A stretch of 64,000 nt of DNA, from positions 1,330,459 through 1,394,458 of the forward strand of contig CM057154.1 of NCBI GenBank assembly GCA_029962745.1, written 5' to 3'. The notes beneath the pieces were generated by a model that worked only from the letters and a program-made list of their open reading frames with translations, made no database searches and had not been told where the DNA came from. A program made the translations under genes and the position numbers. This DNA is from Echinometra lucunter. Lineage: Eukaryota > Echinodermata > Echinoidea > Camarodonta > Echinometridae. Shown here piece after piece: positions 60,655-64,000 of this stretch. How positions within the stretch are numbered: the first letter of the stretch is position 1; each line of letters begins with the position of its first letter.

Positions 60655-60764
60655 CAGAAGATGCAGGAGATAGGGAGAGCGGGGAAGAAAGAGACAGGAA
60701 GATAGCTGTTGAGAAAGGAAGAGAAGGGAGAAAAGAGACAAGAGAAGAGGAGTGGGTGAGTGAA

Positions 60765-60800
<36 letters not shown>

Positions 60801-60975
60801 TGAGGGAGAAAGAGAGATGATGGAGAGAGAGGGATAGAAGAGTGAAAAGAAAAGAGGGGATATGAGATAGGGAATAAAGAGTGGGAGAGGGAGATGACAT
60901 TGGAAGAGAAATTATAAAAGAAGAGAGGAGTGCATGGCTAGAGAAAGAGAGAGGAGAATTGAGGGGACTAAGGGG

Positions 60976-61006
<31 letters not shown>

Positions 61007-61255
61007 GAGACCTGGAGATGCCGCAGGGGATTATAGAGAAAGGTATTTTGAGAAAGGTGGAGGGTGAGAGAGGATGAAAGAAGGAGAGAGAAAGACAAAG
61101 GTGTAAGGAGTGGAAGAGCAATAGAAGGGGAGAAATATTCAGAGAGAAGGAGGAAGATAGAGAGAGAGAGAGAGAGAGAGAGAAGAAAGAAAAAGGGAGG
61201 GAGGAAAAGGAGAAATTGGGAGATGCGGAGGTGAAGGGAAGGGGAGGGCAGATTG
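60655..61255 (+). repeat. Polypurine tract in Musashi intron 3
   Basis: About 600 bases of nearly pure A/G on the transcribed-sense strand, with (GT)n at about 60765-60783 and several (GA)n cores. The 226-codon minus-strand frame is Ser/Leu/Phe low complexity and is not a gene. Confidence 0.9.
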
Positions 61256-62799
61256 ATAGTACACCTTACCTCTTGCAATTCAAATCACTGATCTTGTGAA
61301 GTATCGTAAGAAGTAGCAATTTGAGGAACATGAGATCTTGATAGAACCGTGCCATGACGACGACCGATGCATTATTATGTGCTCTGCGAAAGCTCCATGA
61401 TATGCACCAGGGATTCTGTTCATTCCGTGAAAGCAACAAGAAATCAATATCGATTGTTCTCTTATACTCAAGGTCATCTTTTAATGTACCTAATTGAAAA
61501 TATTTCCCGGTATAATTATTGATATTGTATTTTTAGCAGAAGTAACGATTTCCTTTGCCTTGTTCTGTTAGATGGAATGCTTTGTTTCTGCACTAACAGA
61601 CATTTGATTATCCATTATGATTATGATGGTTGCATTATAATGGTGCTGCCTGTTTGCATTATCTGTATGAAGTATTGATCAGTAGTATCTGAGAATAGTT
61701 TGGTTCACATGAAAGAGAATTGCAAAAGTTGAGAGATTATTTTCCTCCTATTTGTCACAAAGATGAAATTTTGATTCAACTTGATGGCTTTTTTTCATCA
61801 GTAGACAATATACTGTATCTATTCACATTCCAGCTGCAAGAATTTGTGAGATATAATTGCTTCTTTCAATTATTCATTTAAATGTATCAGATGGATTCCA
61901 AAGCTTTCTACCAGAATTAAAAATACTGTGATTTTTATAGTTTAGCAGGTACAAATCAATGAAAAGGACATAAAAATGTATTGTGCAATGTGGTTGTCAG
62001 AAATGACTCAGCAGTACACTGTATGCATGGTCAACAAGATACTAAGTAAATATGAAATTCTCTTATGCACTATAGGTGTGGGATGAGATTTACATTCTAT
62101 GTGTACCAGTTCATGACTGCCGAGCCCTTCCTTCCATTTATTGTATATTTGCATAGTGGTAATTTGATATTGCTAAAATTTGATTTGCTTGATTTGATGA
62201 ACATTCATCACCAGTTTTATGCAGATACATAGTGATCATTTCCAACATCAATTTATAACATGATTTTGTCATAATGTCATGAAGAAGTTTTATCTAAGTA
62301 GGAAGATATGTTATGATAATGTAAAGAATTTGTAAAATAACGATTTTCTCAAAATGATTTTGTATAGGATGATTTGTAATAGTCATGCAGAAGTTTAATC
62401 TGAATAATGTGATGTTTGTACTGCTATGAAGCAGTTTAATCTGAAAGAAAGAATTATATGGAGAGATTGAAGTTAGGCAGAAGTGAAAGGAAGATTTGAA
62501 GTGAGTGAATCCCAATTAATTGCATTCAGTACTCTCATTCTCAGGCCCAAATGGGGTAACACTTGACACCTCTTCATTTGAGGGAAAAGGGTTACAGCTC
62601 TTCGTTCAGTCCAGGTTTACATGCACTTTCAGGGGTCCCTGGACCGGGGGTGCTTTCAGGATGCAGAATAAGACGAGGCATTTCGGAAAAAGTGGAAAGG
62701 TCTTTGCATTTGCTTCCAGCATCATGCATGATGAGAAAATAATGTCATGAAAGAGCATAGGAAAGAAAGAAGAATTAATTATGTGGAGATAAAAGCTTA

Positions 62800-62900
62800 T
62801 CACCTTGCAGAAAAATGGGAGAGAAGACAGAGAAGAGAGGGGGGGGGGGGGGGAGAGGGGGGGGGGAAGGTGATAAAGAAATGAGAGAATGGAAAGGGGA
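62800..62900 (+). repeat. G-run cluster in purine-rich sequence
   Basis: G runs of about 16 and 9 bases at about 62839-62867 separated by AGA, within GA-rich sequence. Confidence 0.8.
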
Positions 62901-63509
62901 AGGAGATGCACAATTTTTTTTAAATTTGTAATAAGAGAAAGTGAAATGATTTATACATCTGCAATTTTTATCTTTTTAATTTGTATCTTTATCTCTAGTC
63001 TATGTATTTAAATCTGTAGCAAAGGCATATCTACAGAACATGGGATTTACCATTCATTATGTGAAATATTTATAAGCCAACATGAATAAAAGAAAGGCAA
63101 GCCATGTATTTTGGCCAAAGGCTAAATTCTTTGCTCAGAGGTCGATCCATCATGTTGAAGAAAAAAAACCCCCAAAAGTGATGTTATTTGATCTTTTAGC
63201 ACCCTTTACTAGTAAAATTAAGATTTTCTGTTTGATTCAGAATGTAGAGATTATTTCTGATAAGAATATAAGAGATAACCTCTGTACTTAGTTTCCATTG
63301 TCCTTGTGTACTCATGCAAGTTCCTTATTAGAACCATGCATAAATTAAGAGGATGGAGCATAAGTGCAAGCATTGCCTGCCCCCTCTGTGACCTTCTTAA
63401 CCATGTAAATGGACAAATCCTTGAACGAGGGAAAGTACAGCAGCAGTGATGACCCATACAGAGAGGGAGTTTATCCCATTCATCCCATTTATGTAATTCA
63501 TATTCATGT

Positions 63510-64000
63510 AGAGAGACGCCAAAGTGTTTGTATGGGGGGGGGGGGGGGAATAGGGGTTGGGAGGGAAGGGGGTGGAGGGAAAAGGAAAAGAGAGGGGGAA
63601 GGAAGGCGGGTGGAGGGGATGTCTTTGTTATGTGTATGTGAGAGAGAGATGGGGGTAGGGTAGATGGAAAAGGAGGGGGAGGGAGGGGATGTCTTTCTTA
63701 TGTGTGTGTGGGTGTATTTGTGTGTGTGTGGAGGGGGGGGGGTAATGAGAAAGGGGATGGGAGGACGGAAGAGGAAGGATAAATCAAGAGATGGATGGAG
63801 AGAGAAAGAGGGAGAGTGCGAGAAGAGGGAAAAGAGAAAGGGAAGGTGGAGGATAACTGTTTGTTGTGAAAGAGAGGAGGGGAAGGAGTTACAATGTAGA
63901 TGGGAGGGAGAAGTGAGAAGAAAAAGGGAAGACTGGATTGATGCAGGAATGGATGAGTGGAGTGTGGGAGGGATGAAGAAAGAGAGAAGAGGGGTAAGGT
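63510..64000 (+). repeat. Polypurine tract with G runs at the window end
   Basis: G run at about 63534-63548, GGA/GAA repeats and two GTGTGTG patches, continuing to the window edge. Confidence 0.85.

Larger units (their letters stand above)
46593..64000 (+). other. msi: Musashi-family gene, 5' part, truncated by the window end
   Basis: Three exons (62, 41 and 82 bases) give 61 complete codons plus two bases. The expected second RRM, the C-terminal region and the 3' UTR are outside. Known family members are about 330-410 residues, so roughly one sixth of the protein is here. Intron 3 exceeds 15.1 kb; a long early intron is common for developmental regulators. Whether the animal has one Musashi gene or more cannot be told. 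Confidence 0.9.
48861..64000 (+). other. Musashi intron 3 (more than 15.1 kb, incomplete)
   Basis: GTATGT donor, no acceptor with the expected RNP1-coding exon found. CpG-poor: roughly 10-17 per kb where counted. It holds about 35 ACATGTA motifs (counting from intron 2 to 60605), two long hairpin elements (49924-50449 and 55261-55813), a 19-base G run (54150-54168) and two polypurine tracts (60655-61255 and 63510-64000). Short ORFs inside show no recognisable domain. Confidence 0.85.

Noticed and set aside
60598..61278. 226-codon minus-strand frame, longest in the window
   Set aside because: A low-complexity Ser/Leu/Phe translation of a CT-rich tract.
48861..64000. Musashi exon 4 (RNP1, GFGFVTF) inside the window
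   Set aside because: I searched by eye for an AG acceptor followed by G and a GGN-TTY-GGN-TTY-GTN pattern and found none. It is probably beyond 64000, but a translated search should confirm this.

Overview
The window is animal nuclear DNA from a marine invertebrate deuterostome; a sea urchin or close relative is the best guess. The basis is spliceosomal GT-AG introns, tRNA-derived SINEs, a CR1/L2-like LINE tail, many palindromic MITE-like elements, long simple repeats and the CpG pattern. The species itself cannot be read from the sequence. There is one recognisable protein-coding gene. Everything left of it is intergenic and repeat-rich.

Layout. Positions 1-6000 and 11300-17285 are near-identical copies of one ~6 kb block. 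They differ mainly by small indels, and the left copy stops at a 500-base run of N (6001-6500). Inside the block are a 5'-truncated LINE 3' end, two palindromic GTGCAA MITEs, compound CA/CG/CT microsatellites and a polypurine tract. From 6.5 to 11.3 kb there is a tRNA-derived SINE whose tail has grown into ~600 bp of (CTA)n, a three-copy ~170-200 bp tandem repeat (9.4-9.9 kb) and an AAG-rich tract. From 17.3 to 20.4 kb lies a cluster of non-autonomous transposons: a SINE fragment, two AGAACC/GGTTCT MITEs, a hAT-like MITE with an 8-bp target duplication, and a CACA/TGTG MITE inserted in an older repeat whose second copy is at 43.6 kb. From 20.4 to 46 kb there is mostly unique non-coding sequence with a SINE, a hidden ~62-bp-period degenerate array (27.48-28.38 kb), a foldback element (33.4 kb), further MITEs, a second LINE tail and a tRNA-like head.

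The gene. At 46.26-46.56 kb a CpG-rich stretch with a perfect CRE and a CCAAT box precedes the first coding exon of a Musashi-family RNA-binding protein (plus strand). Exons 46593-46654, 46977-47017 and 48779-48860 join in frame and encode a short N-terminus plus the first two thirds of RRM1. The next exon, which should carry the RNP1 motif, is not in the window, so the remaining >15 kb is intron 3.

The most notable signals are in that gene body. CpG drops sharply just inside the gene. The 7-mer ACATGTA appears about 35 times in ~13 kb, against about three times in the whole upstream 46 kb. Two ~530-550 bp elements with arms of ~220-250 bp and TTAA flanks would fold into long hairpins in the pre-mRNA.
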